Shown here piece by piece: positions 8,343 through 18,700 of a stretch of DNA of 64,000 nt (its first letter is position 1; each line of letters opens with the position of its first letter). The DNA is from Mycolicibacterium porcinum (GTDB lineage Bacteria > Actinomycetota > Actinomycetes > Mycobacteriales > Mycobacteriaceae), in assembly GCA_002086835.1 (NCBI GenBank), contig MVIG01000012.1, positions 1 through 64,000 on the forward strand, read 5' to 3'. The notes under the pieces were generated by a model, which did not search any database, was not told the DNA's origin, and saw only the letters and a list, made by a program, of their open reading frames with translations. Position numbers and translations under genes: made by a program.

Positions 8343-10270
8343 AACACCGTCGTGGTGAGCTGCAAGGTGTGCACCGGCGGGTCCAGCAGGGCCACGGTGC
8401 GCAGCTGGGCCGGATCCGCGATGTTGAGGAACAGCCGGATCCAGCCGTGCAGGCCGCTGACGTTGGCGGCCCACAGTTCGCCGGTGCCCGAGGCGGTCAG
8501 CGCTGTCCAGCGCAACTGCTTGGACGGCTGATCCGCCAACTGTCCCTGCGCGTCCAGCGGCGCCACATCGACCGGCTGGCCGTCGTGCACACTCAGCGGC
8601 ATGCGCTGAGGATTGTTGACCAACACGAACGACGGCGAGCCGGGCACGTCGTGTTCTGATCGCACCGCGACGGTGGCCGTGGTGGGAAAACCATTGGGGT
8701 CGCGGCCGATTCGCACCGCGTACTGCAACCGCAGCATGCCCGGGTACTCGATGCTGGCCACCGGCCCGGTGACCCGGCGTCCACCTGAGAACGCCACCGG
8801 CGCCAGGTGCAGCGAGCATCCGCCCACCGGAAGCGCTCCGGTCAGGTGCATGCCGCCGTACTTCTCGTAGTCCTCCAGCGAGATCTCGAACGACCTGCCG
8901 GTCAGGCCGGCCCGGGGGTCATGACCGGTGGCGGCCAGGGTCACCACCACACCGGCGGCGCCGTCGGGCCATTCGAACGTCAGTACCTGCTTGTTGCAGT
9001 ACTCCACGAGCTCGATGTCGCGGATCGTGCCGGTGCGCACCGCCGACACGGTGCGGCCGAGGACGGCGTGCCCCGCCAGGATCGTCACCGGCGTGACGTA
9101 GGCCCGGCTCCAGCCCTGCGGCCAGGCCACCCCGGCCATCAGCGTGCGGTGGCTGCCGTCGGGTTGCGCCTGGTCGGTTACCGGCTGCCGCAGCCGCAGA
9201 TCCGGGGTCAGGCCTACCTGGTCGAGCGCGTTCTCGGGGAGTTCGGTGGAGACACCGCCGGCGCTCGGGCCGGTCTGGCTGAGGTAGATCGCCACCTCGG
9301 CTCCGGGAGCGGCCCAGGACACGTCGAACGTCTCGCCGTCGAATCCGGTGTCGACGGTGATGTCGGTGACCGCGGCCAGCACCGCCGAGACCTCGATGTC
9401 GGCGTCGGCGGGCTCGGAAAGCCGCACCCCGCCGTCGACCTCGACCGCGCAGCGCACCCGGTAGCGGTACCGCATTCCCCGGGCCGCTCCGGAGTCGACG
9501 AAACCGGTCCGGTGCTCGCCGTCGGCCAGGATCCGGTAGCGCGACTCGTCGATCGCGGAGTCATCCGCCGCGTCGCCGGTCGGGATGCGGTACACGTGCA
9601 CGGAACTCGCCGCGGGCGGTGCCGTCCACTTGCCGATGACGAGGCCGTTGTCCTCACGAATGGTCATGTCGCTGACCGGGGCCACCAATACGCCGCCGGC
9701 GTACAGCACCGGCCGGGTGCTCAGGGCGTCCGCGCGCGACGTCCCGGTGATGACCCAGACCTGGTAGTAACGCACCGGCCCGGTCATCGCCCGGTCGTCG
9801 CTCGCCGCCGACAACGGGGTCGCCGCGACGAGATCGGCGTTCTCCGGGGACTTCGGCTCGCGGTCGTCGGCGCTGACCACCCGGTACAGCACGACTCCCC
9901 CGTTGGCCTGGTAGTCGGGCCAGCTCAGATCCACGACGCCGGGTCGGGACGCGTCGTGGCGGAATGCGATGGGGTGCACGTCACCGGCCGCGGGCACCGC
10001 CGGTTCCGGTGGACTGGCCGGGGCCCCCGCCTCGAGCTCGGCGAGCAGGCGGGCCATCTCGTCGGCGTGTTCGGCCACCGACCCCGGCAGCATCTCCCGG
10101 ATCTGCTCGACGTCGGTGCGGCCGGACCGCAGCACCAGGCGCAGGTGCGCCTCTTTGAAACTGCGAGCTGCGACCGCGCCGGAGTCGACCAGTTGCTGAC
10201 GCCAGGCCAGCAACGGTGCCAGCCGGGGATCCGCGTCGTCGGGATCGTCGACGGGATACAGATCGGGCAT
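8339..10270 (-). CDS. Fibronectin type III-like protein of the GTPase/GAP1 operon
   Basis: A 643-residue protein when started at ATG 10270. The first ~80 residues are a small helical module (DPRLAPLLAWRQQLVDSG, then SFKEAHLRLVLRSGRTD). After a Pro-rich linker, several beta-sandwich repeats of FN3 type follow (VDLSWPDY, GKWTAPPAASSVHVYR, FDVSWAAPGAEV, RYRYRVRCAVEV). There is no signal peptide or membrane segment, so it should be cytosolic, which is unusual for FN3 repeats but usual for this predicted system. In-frame codons extend to 10375, but only 10270 begins a protein resembling the family; a GGGGA lies ~12 bp upstream. First gene of the operon; divergent from the nitroreductase. Confidence 0.78.
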   Translation of the reverse strand: MPDLYPVDDPDDADPRLAPLLAWRQQLVDSGAVAARSFKEAHLRLVLRSGRTDVEQIREMLPGSVAEHADEMARLLAELEAGAPASPPEPAVPAAGDVHPIAFRHDASRPGVVDLSWPDYQANGGVVLYRVVSADDREPKSPENADLVAATPLSAASDDRAMTGPVRYYQVWVITGTSRADALSTRPVLYAGGVLVAPVSDMTIREDNGLVIGKWTAPPAASSVHVYRIPTGDAADDSAIDESRYRILADGEHRTGFVDSGAARGMRYRYRVRCAVEVDGGVRLSEPADADIEVSAVLAAVTDITVDTGFDGETFDVSWAAPGAEVAIYLSQTGPSAGGVSTELPENALDQVGLTPDLRLRQPVTDQAQPDGSHRTLMAGVAWPQGWSRAYVTPVTILAGHAVLGRTVSAVRTGTIRDIELVEYCNKQVLTFEWPDGAAGVVVTLAATGHDPRAGLTGRSFEISLEDYEKYGGMHLTGALPVGGCSLHLAPVAFSGGRRVTGPVASIEYPGMLRLQYAVRIGRDPNGFPTTATVAVRSEHDVPGSPSFVLVNNPQRMPLSVHDGQPVDVAPLDAQGQLADQPSKQLRWTALTASGTGELWAANVSGLHGWIRLFLNIADPAQLRTVALLDPPVHTLQLTTTVL

Positions 10271-10496
10271 CAGAACACCAAATCCCCGCCGGACGTGATC
10301 GCTGCGCGTCACGTGCTCCGGCAGCTCGAACAGCGCGAACTCCTGAAGTGTGCAGGCCGACACTGGCCTCCACATTCGGAAACGCTACCGCAGCAGCGGC
10401 TTGGCCACCGCGACATGGTGGGTCACGTGGATGCCAGGGGTGGTGCAACACCGCATATGGTCGGCACATCGGATGGATCGCGATCTGAGGAGGGAC

Positions 10497-11138
10497 ATGT
10501 CCCCTGCCCGCTCCACCAGCAACGACGTGTGGGAAGTGATGTCGACATCACGGACCATCCGGCGGTTCACCAGCGAACCGGTGGACGACGCGACGCTGAC
10601 CCGCTGCCTGCAGGCCGCGGCGTGGGCACCGTCGGGAGCGAACGCGCAAGCGTGGCGGTTCGTGGTGCTCGGCTCGGCCGAGCAACGCGCCGTGGTGGCC
10701 AAGGCCGCAGCTCAGGCGCTCGCGGTCATCGAACCGGTCTACGGCATGACGCGACCGGCCGAGGACGACACCAGCAGGCGTGCCAGAACCAACCGCGCCA
10801 CCTATGAATTGCACGACCGGGCAGGCGAGTTCACCTCGGTGCTGTTCACCCAGCAGCGCTTCCCCACCGCCTCGGAGCTGCTGCTCGGCGGGTCGATCTT
10901 TCCCGCCATGCAGAACTTCCTGCTGGCCGCCCGGGCCCAGGGGCTGGGTGCCTGCCTGACCAGTTGGGCCTCCTATGGCGGTGAACAACTGCTGCGCGAG
11001 GCCGTCGGGGTGCCCGAGGACTGGATGCTGGCCGGCCATGTCGTGGTGGGCTGGCCCCGCGGATCCCACGGCCCGGTGCGCCGCCGTCCGCTCAGCGAGC
11101 TGGTCTGCACGGACCACTGGGACAACCCGGCGACCTAG
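10497..11138 (+). CDS. Nitroreductase family flavoprotein
   Basis: A 213-residue FMN-dependent nitroreductase-fold enzyme. The N-terminal motif STSRTIRRFTSEPVDD (RxxRxF type) and APSGANAQAWRFVVL contact the FMN phosphate and ring in the family. The central FPAMQNFLLAARAQGLGAC and the C-terminal HVVVGWPRG match the usual core. ATG 10497 has a strong AGGAGGG 2-7 bp upstream, so the longer frame from 10350 is not used. Function: NAD(P)H-dependent reduction of a nitro or quinone-like substrate, unspecified. It ends 9 bp before the dioxygenase gene, so the two are probably co-transcribed. Confidence 0.9.
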   Translation: MSPARSTSNDVWEVMSTSRTIRRFTSEPVDDATLTRCLQAAAWAPSGANAQAWRFVVLGSAEQRAVVAKAAAQALAVIEPVYGMTRPAEDDTSRRARTNRATYELHDRAGEFTSVLFTQQRFPTASELLLGGSIFPAMQNFLLAARAQGLGACLTSWASYGGEQLLREAVGVPEDWMLAGHVVVGWPRGSHGPVRRRPLSELVCTDHWDNPAT

Positions 11139-11147
11139 GCTGCAGTC

Positions 11148-11936
11148 ATGGGTCCACCATCAGCCCCGATGCCCGCGGCGTTCATCGGCCACGGCAGCCC
11201 GATGAACGCGCTCGAGTCCAATCGCTTCACCACGGCCTGGCGCAGTTTCGGGCAGGCCGTGCCCCGCCCGCGGGCGATCCTGGTGATCAGTGCGCACTGG
11301 TACATCAACGCCACCGCGGTCACCGCGATGCCGCGCCCGCGCACCATCCACGACTTCTACGGATTCCCGCGGGAGCTGTTCGAGGTCCGTTACCCGGCAC
11401 CGGGACTGCCGGATCTGGCCGAGGAGATCAGCGAGGTGGTGCGCCCGACCTGGGTAGGTGCCGACGTGGACAGCTGGGGCATCGATCACGGCACCTGGTC
11501 GGTGCTGGTGCACGCCTTCCCCGACGCGTCCATACCCGTTGTGCAACTGGCGATCAACGCCAACGAGCCGGCCGAATACCACCTGCGGCTCGGGGCGAAG
11601 CTGGCGCCGCTGCGCGAGCGCGGTGTGCTGATCATGGGCAGCGGCAACATCGTGCACAACCTCGCCGGCATGGACCCCGCACAACCCGAGGACGGTTTCG
11701 CCTGGGCCCGGCGCTTCGACGACGCGGCCCGCGAACAACTCACCCACTCCCCCGCCGACGTGCTCACCCTCGAGGCACATCCCGACTACGCGGCCGCCGT
11801 TCCCACCCCTGACCACTTCATCCCGATGCTGTACTTCGCCGGGCTGGCCGGTGCCGCACCGGATTCCGCGGTCGACGCCCTGGTCACCGGGTACACCTAC
11901 GGGTCGCTGTCGATGACGTCCTACCTGCTCAGATGA
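11148..11936 (+). CDS. Class III extradiol dioxygenase (4,5-DOPA dioxygenase/YgiD type)
   Basis: A 262-residue LigB-superfamily protein. His15 (FIGHGSPMNAL), His50 (VISAHWY), the DHGTW segment and the late TPDHFIPMLYF give the Fe/Zn ligand and catalytic histidines expected of DODA-type ring-cleaving enzymes. Length is normal (~260). It follows the nitroreductase with a 9-bp gap and overlaps the 3' end of the convergent gap gene by 8 bp, which marks the left border of the glycopeptidolipid block. The natural catechol substrate is not known. Confidence 0.9.
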   Translation: MGPPSAPMPAAFIGHGSPMNALESNRFTTAWRSFGQAVPRPRAILVISAHWYINATAVTAMPRPRTIHDFYGFPRELFEVRYPAPGLPDLAEEISEVVRPTWVGADVDSWGIDHGTWSVLVHAFPDASIPVVQLAINANEPAEYHLRLGAKLAPLRERGVLIMGSGNIVHNLAGMDPAQPEDGFAWARRFDDAAREQLTHSPADVLTLEAHPDYAAAVPTPDHFIPMLYFAGLAGAAPDSAVDALVTGYTYGSLSMTSYLLR

Positions 11937-12723
11937 GGCCGGCCCCGGTGACCACCTGCCACAGCCCGACCACGGCGAAGAGCACCAGCAGCACGAGCTG
12001 CCGGTGGTCCTTGGTCCACTCGTGCAGGGGTTGCAACACCGCCTGGGTCCTCGCCGGGGCGGCGGCGTAACTGAGCAACGCGAGCTCGAACACCGCCAGC
12101 ATCCCGAACACGAACGCGATGCTGATGAGCACCTGCACACCGATCGGAGCTCCGGAACCGACGACCATGGTGGCGACCATCAGCACCAGTGGTGGCGGCG
12201 CGATGTAGCAGAGGCCGAACACCAGCGCGACCCACAACGCGCCACCCTCCCAGGCGTCGTGTGCCCGGTCCATGAACCGCCGGGCCCCGCCACCGAGAGC
12301 GGACAACGCTCCGCGAATGCGCCCCACCGGCGGCGCCGGCGCGTCCGGTTCCATGACCAGCACCGGTGAGTCACCACCGGCACCCACCGGCGCGCCCTGC
12401 TCCACCCGCTTCCGCATTTTCATCCGCACGGCCAGCAGACCCGCGATGGCCAGACAGACCAAGCCCGAAACGAATTGGAACGGCTTGACGGTCGACCCGG
12501 GTTCGGGCGTCACCAGATCGTGCGCGACCGAGCTGAACGACGGCACCGAGGCCAGGACCAACGTCGTGATCACGAACACCGGAACGTTCACGATCAAGCT
12601 TCCGGCCCAGAACGCGATGAGGTTCTGCACCGGACGTGGCCGGGAGATCACCAGCAGGATGAAGCCCAGAAGCACCGGATTGAGTGACACCAGAAGTGCC
12701 ATCCCCAAGATATCGCCCCACAC
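11929..12723 (-). CDS. gap: Gap, glycopeptidolipid addressing/export membrane protein
   Basis: A 264-residue integral membrane protein with about six hydrophobic segments. Two clear ones are LVSLNPVLLGFILLVIS near the N-terminus and VALVFGLCYIAPPPLVLMVA near residue 170. A charged cytosolic loop of ~60 residues lies at ~100-165. Gap of M. smegmatis is required for transport of GPLs to the cell surface, and its gene directly follows mps2 there as here (9-bp spacing). The start is GTG at 12723. Last gene of the mbtH-mps1-mps2-gap operon. How Gap works with MmpL4a/b is not known. Confidence 0.93.
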   Translation of the reverse strand: MWGDILGMALLVSLNPVLLGFILLVISRPRPVQNLIAFWAGSLIVNVPVFVITTLVLASVPSFSSVAHDLVTPEPGSTVKPFQFVSGLVCLAIAGLLAVRMKMRKRVEQGAPVGAGGDSPVLVMEPDAPAPPVGRIRGALSALGGGARRFMDRAHDAWEGGALWVALVFGLCYIAPPPLVLMVATMVVGSGAPIGVQVLISIAFVFGMLAVFELALLSYAAAPARTQAVLQPLHEWTKDHRQLVLLVLFAVVGLWQVVTGAGLI

Positions 12724-12732
12724 CGCGTTGCC

Positions 12733-15700
12733 CTACAGCATCCCGAGCAACTGCAGATCCGTCACATACTTCACGATGACCTCCGGTGTCACTCGCGGAA
12801 TATCGTTTGCGGCGCCCACTTTCGCCCGGCGGACCGCGGCGCGGAACCGGTCGGCCGGTGCGAAGGAGCCCTGCGTCGGCTCGGGCGCACGGAGATCGGG
12901 GGTCTGCTGCCGCAACAACGTCAGCATCTGCAGAACCGAGTTCTGTCGCTGCCGTTCCGGTAGTGCCCTCAGCCCGGTCTCGAAGCGTTGCAGCCACTCT
13001 CCGAAGTCGGCGACGCGTTCGATCGGGTAGCCGGCCTCGCTCAGCCAGTCGATGTAGGTGTCGATGCCGATACCGTCGTCGTGCGGATTCATCACGTGGT
13101 AGGTCTCGAAACCGGCTGACGCCGCACGGGCCACCTCCCAGCCCAAAGTGGTGATCGCCTCCGCGACGAAGTTCACCGGGAGTCCGTCGAAGTGCGCGCG
13201 TTGCCGTCGGCCGTCCTCGCCGAGCCGATAGAACGACTCCGGCGCAACACCGGTGGCCACGATGCTCAGCACCATCCGGCTCACCGTGTCGCTCAGGTTC
13301 AACTGTCCCGCATACTTCGGGTCGGCCAGGATCATGCCGGAGCGGAACACCGCGACGGGCAAGCGGCAGAGATCGTGTGCCTCACGCAACAGAACCTCGC
13401 CGGCCCACTTGCTGTTGCCATACCCGTTGGCGTACCCGGCATCGACCGTGCGGACCGGGCTGGCCAACCGGATGTCGGCATCCTCGGTGAACTTCGACGG
13501 CTCGATCTGGCGGCCCACGTCGGAGGTCGACACGAAGTTGTAAGGCTTGAGCTTCGTGGTCAGCGCGAAGCGGATCAGCTCGGCGGTACCGACGACGTTG
13601 GGCCCGAACAGCTCCCGATAGGGCAGCACGCTGTTGACGAAGGCGGCGGAGTCGACGATCAGATCGACGCGTTCGGCCAGCTGGCGCCAGCGCTCCTCGT
13701 CGAGCCCGAGGTTGGGCTGGCCCTTGTCGCCCGCGATCACCTCGAGCCGGCCGGCCGCCAGCTCCCGGAAGTGCCGGAGCAGGACCGGGTCGGTGTCGAA
13801 GGTGGACTCCAGACGACGGCGCGCCTCCTCGTCAGAGTCGGCCCGCACCAGGCAGATCAGGGTGTCGTCGACACGGCGCATGCGCTGCAGCCAGTCCAGC
13901 AGCAGATAGCGCCCGAGAAATCCGGTGGCTCCGGTGAGCAGAACGGTCTGTACCTGCCCGTTCGGTCGCGGCAGGGCCCGCGCGGTCCTCAAGGTGGCCG
14001 CGTCGATGAACTTGTCCAGGGTCAGGTCACTCGCGTACACCTCCCCGTTCACGTCACCGTGCACCGACGCGAAGCTGACGCCCGTGGGTGTGGCCGCCAC
14101 GTCCGATCCGGCCTCGCTGGTCAGCAGGACACTCAAGGCGGCCACCGACGGCTTCTCGAACAGTGTGCTCACCGCGAGCGCGGCGTCGAATGCCGTGTTG
14201 ATCGCGGCGATGGCCCGCATCGCGGAGATGGAATCGCCACCGAGATCGAAGAACGAATCGTCGATGCCGACCCGATCCAAGCCCAGCACCTGGGCGTAGA
14301 TGCCGGCGAGAGTGTGTTCCGCCGGGGTGGCGGGCGCGCGGTACCGGGCGGCGTCGCGGTACTCCGGGGCCGGCAGGGCACGGCGATCTAGTTTGCCGTT
14401 GACCGTCAGCGGCAGTACGTCCAGTACGACGATCGCGACGGGCACCATGTAGGCGGGGAGCCGCTCACCGAGTTCCTTGCGCAACTGGGTCGGATCGGCA
14501 TTGCCGGTGATGTAACCGACCAGACGCTTATCCCCCGGACGGTCCTCGCGTGCGACGACCGCGGCCTGTGTCACCCCGTCCAGATCGGCGAGTGCGGCTT
14601 GGATCTCACCGAGTTCGATGCGGTAGCCACGGATCTTCACCTGCTCGTCGGCGCGGCCCAGGTAGTGCAGCTGTCCGTCTTCAGCCCACTTGACCAGATC
14701 TCCGGTCCGGTACATGACCTGTCCCGGAGCGTCGGCGCCGCCGAACGGGCAGGCGACGAACCGCGAGGCGGTCAGCCCGGAACGGTTGAGATACCCGACA
14801 CCGACCCCGCGGCCGGCGAGATACAGCTCGCCGACCACCCCGGCGGAGACGGGACGCAACCACTCGTCGAGAACGAACGTCGCGCCGGAGGGAACGGGCG
14901 AGCCGATCGGAACGGCACCACCGGCGGCACCGGCGCTCAGCGGCGCGCTCATCGCACCGTAGATCGTCGCCTCGGTCGGTCCGTACGCGTTGATCATCAC
15001 CCGGCCCGGTGCCCACCGGTCCACGACATCGCTGGGGCAGGCTTCACCGGCAACCACCAGCGTGGTGTGCTCGAGGCCCTCAGGCGACAGCATCCCCACA
15101 GCCGACGGGGTCTGGTAGAGCACGGTGACCCCTTCGGCGACCAGCAGATCGTGTAGGTCATGCGGTGAGCCGGCCACCGACTCCGGCACGATCACCAGGT
15201 GGGCGCCGTGCAGCAGCGCACCCCAGATCTCCCACACCGAGACGTCGAACACCAGCGAATGCCATTGCGACCAAACCTGTCCCGGGCCCGCGGGGAGATC
15301 GGGATGCAGACGCTCCAGCACCTGGGTCACGTTGCCGTGCGTGATGGCCACGCCTTTGGGGGTGCCTGTGGTTCCCGAGGTGTAGATCAGGTAGGCGACG
15401 TCGTCGGCCGCGGGCGGCAGCAGGTCGGTGGTGGGGTAGATCAGGCCCGCGGATTCCACGGCGGGATCGTCGACCTCGACGATCTGCACCTGTGTCCCCT
15501 CGAGCCGGGATCGCAGTTCGGAGGTCGTGATCGCGATGATCGGGGCGGCGTCGGCCAGCATGAACTCCAGCCGTGTGGCAGGCACCGCAGGATCGATCGG
15601 TAGGTAGGCCGCCCCGGTCTTGAGCACTGCCAGGATGGCCACGATCGCCTGGTCTGACCGCGGCGCCAGCAGTGCCACGGTCTGACCCGGGCCTGCACCC

Positions 15701-18700
15701 ATGAGCGCCAACAGGTTTGCCAGCCGGCGGGCCTCCTCGTCGAGTTCGTCGTAGGTCAGCGAGTGATCACCGAATGTCAGCGCAGGCGCGCCGGGATCAC
15801 GCTCCACCTGGCGGTTGAACATCTCCGGGATCGACACGGGCGCGGTCACCGGTTGGGTGAGAATCTCGCGGTGGCTCCACACGTCGAGCCGGTCGTGCTC
15901 CGAGCTCTCGAGCACATCCATCGCCGAGACGCGGCGCCCCGGGTCGACGGTCATGTCCACCAGCAGTCGCTGGAAGCGTTCGACCAGTGCGTCGATCTGG
16001 GCGCTGTCGAACACGTCGCTGTCGAATTCGAGGCGCAGGCCCAGTTCGTGCCCCGGCAGGGCCATCACCGACAGCGGGTAGTGGTTGTACTCGCGGTTGT
16101 TGAACTCGGTGATGGCCAGCTCCTGCACACCCAGGAACGCACTGGTGTCGATGGGGTAGCTCTCGTACAGGAACAAGGTGTCGAACAGTTGCTCATGGCC
16201 GGCCAGGTGGTGAATCTCGGTGAGCGCCAGGTGTTCGTGCTCGAGGGTGTCGTTGTGGGCGCGCTGCAGCTGATCCAGCAGTTCGGCCACCGTCGTGGTC
16301 GCGGTGGTCCGGGCTCGCACCGGCACTGTGTTGATCAACAGGCCCACCATGGAATCCGCGCCGGCCAGGTCCGCGGGCCGGCCCGACACCGCGGTACCGA
16401 AGGCGACGTCGTGCTGACCGGTCAGCCACATCAGCAATTGGGCCCACCCGGCCTGCAGCACGGTGGCGACCGTGGTCCGCTGCGTCCGGGCGAGCTCACT
16501 GAGCGCGCGGGTGGTCTCGGCCGGCACGTGATAGGTCTGGATGCCTCTGGGACCGGGCTCGACCGGCGGCGCGACCAGCGTCGGAGTCTCGAAGCCCTCC
16601 AACACGTTTCGCCAGGCTTCCCGTGCGGCGTCGCGATCCTGGTCGGCCAACCACGAGACGAAGTTGCGGTACGACGCAGGTGCAGGCAGCCGCTGCCCGA
16701 AGTAGCTCGCGAAGATCTCCCGCAGCAGGATCGGCAGCGACCAGCCGTCGATCACGATGTGGTGGAAGGTCAGGACCAGCCGGTGGCCGTCGCCCGCGGT
16801 GCGGATCAGGGCGGCCCGGAACGTCGGCCGCTCGCCGAGGTCGCAGACCGCTGCCCGCTCGGCGTCGCAGAGCGAACGGACCTCGTCGTCGGAGATCCGG
16901 TCGTCTCCACGGAGATCCAGGTACCGCCACGCCATCACGGGTTCGGCGGGGATGGCCTGCACGGGCTCGCCGAACTGCCCGCAGAACCGGGCGGCAAGAT
17001 TCGGATGCCGGGCGACCACGGCGTGCACCGCATCGCGCAGCCTGTGCTGGTCGACGACTCCGGCGATGGTGATGTCGAGCTGGACCGCATAGACGTCGTC
17101 GTGCGCGCCGCGGCCACGCGCGAACGTGGAATGGAACAGCAGCCCCTGCTGCACGGGGGTCAGTGGCAGCACGTCGGCGACGGCGTATTCCAGTTCCAGC
17201 TCGTCGATCTGGCGCTGGGTGAGTTGCGCCGGAAGGACATCGGACGGAGTCAGCCCGCCACCGCCGGAGTTGACATGGGCGCAGATGCCCTTCAACGCCT
17301 GGAACCACAACCGGCTGAGCCGGTCCACCTGATCCCGGTCGACGACCGAGGGCGCCCAGGTCCAAGCGGCCTGCAAAGACGGGCCGGCATCGGTGTCCAT
17401 GGTGCCCGCATTGAGTTCCACGGTGTGCATCAACGGCATGGGGACCTCGGACACCACGCCGGTGGTCGACAGCGCGTCCTGATCGATGCGCCACAGCTCC
17501 TCGCCGAGATCGGCCATCCCACCGGCGATCCGGCCGAGATAGTTGAAGCCGATGGTCGGGTCCGCGCCCTCGAGCTCCACGTCGGGGTTGAGGTAGCGGA
17601 GCATGCCGTAGGTGAGGTCGTCGGGCAGGGCGCGCAGCTGCTCCTTGGCCTCCTTGATGATCGAGCCCAGCTCGGCATCACCCGAGATCACCTGAGCCCA
17701 GGGCAGTTCCGGTGTTGCCAGCGCCACCGGATACTTGGTGGTGAACCAGCCCACGGTCCGCGAGAGGTCGACATCGGAGTCCAGCTCGGCTCCCCCGAGA
17801 TCCTCACTTCGCCCGTGGCCCTCGACGTCGAAGCTGATCGGCAGGCTGCCGGTGCCGAGGTATTCGGCCCACGCCAGGCCGAAGGCGATCAGCAGAATGT
17901 CCTGTACGCCGGCGTGAAACGCCGCGGGAACCGGTCCGAGCAGCGCTCGGGTGGTCTCGACATCCAGGTCCACCGACAGCTGGCCGGCACTGGCGTAGGT
18001 GTCCACGTCGGGCCGCACCGGCGGCAGGGACGCGGGCACCTCGAGCACCTTGCGCCACGCGTCGGCATGCTTGACGACGTTCGCATCGGCGGCATGCTCG
18101 GTCAGCAGATGTGACCAGCGGGCGAACGACGTTCCGCCCTGCGGCAGCTGCACCGGCTGCCCGCTGTGGTGCTGCGCCCAGGCGATGTTCAAGTCCTCCA
18201 ACAGAATTCGCCAGGACACACCGTCGACGGCCAGGTGATGGATCATCAGGACGAGCTGGCCGGTGGCGGGCACCCACAGGGCTTGCAGCACCGATCCGCC
18301 AGCCGGGTCCAGCTGCGTCAACGCCGCCACCAGCGCGTCGTCGGACAATTCCTCGACAACGGACATGCAGTCACGCGCGTCGACCGCGCCCTTGTCGGGC
18401 ACGCGGAGCGACCACTCGCCGTCGGCGTCGGTCTCGGCGAGCATTCTCAGCGTGGCGTGCCGATCGAGCAGCTCCTGCACCATGACCACGGCCTCGTCCT
18501 CGCTCACCCCGTCCGGCGCGCGCAGCACGACGGTCTGGTTGAACTGGTCGATGGGGCCCTGCACGTCGCGCAGCCAGCGCATGATCGGGGTCGCCGAAAC
18601 CGGGCCGATGCCCTCGTCGACGACCGCGTGCTCGGGGTCGGCGAACACCGAGACCTGGGCAACCCCGGCCACGGTCTGCTCGACGAAGATGTCGCGGGGC

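Noticed and set aside
8343..8819. In-frame N-terminal extension that would make the GAP1-like protein 978 residues
   Set aside because: It lies wholly within the upstream FN3-like gene in another frame, lacks family character, and the ATG at 8342 gives a canonical ATGA overlap and begins with the family's YGQLAYTSFD-type start.
11900..12740. Possible second attachment site (copy of the tRNA-Leu 3' end) at the left border of the GPL block
   Set aside because: I looked by eye for the tRNA T-arm/acceptor sequence near the gap gene and in the 2-3 kb region and saw no copy; no integrase or transposase gene is present in the window. A computed search would be decisive.
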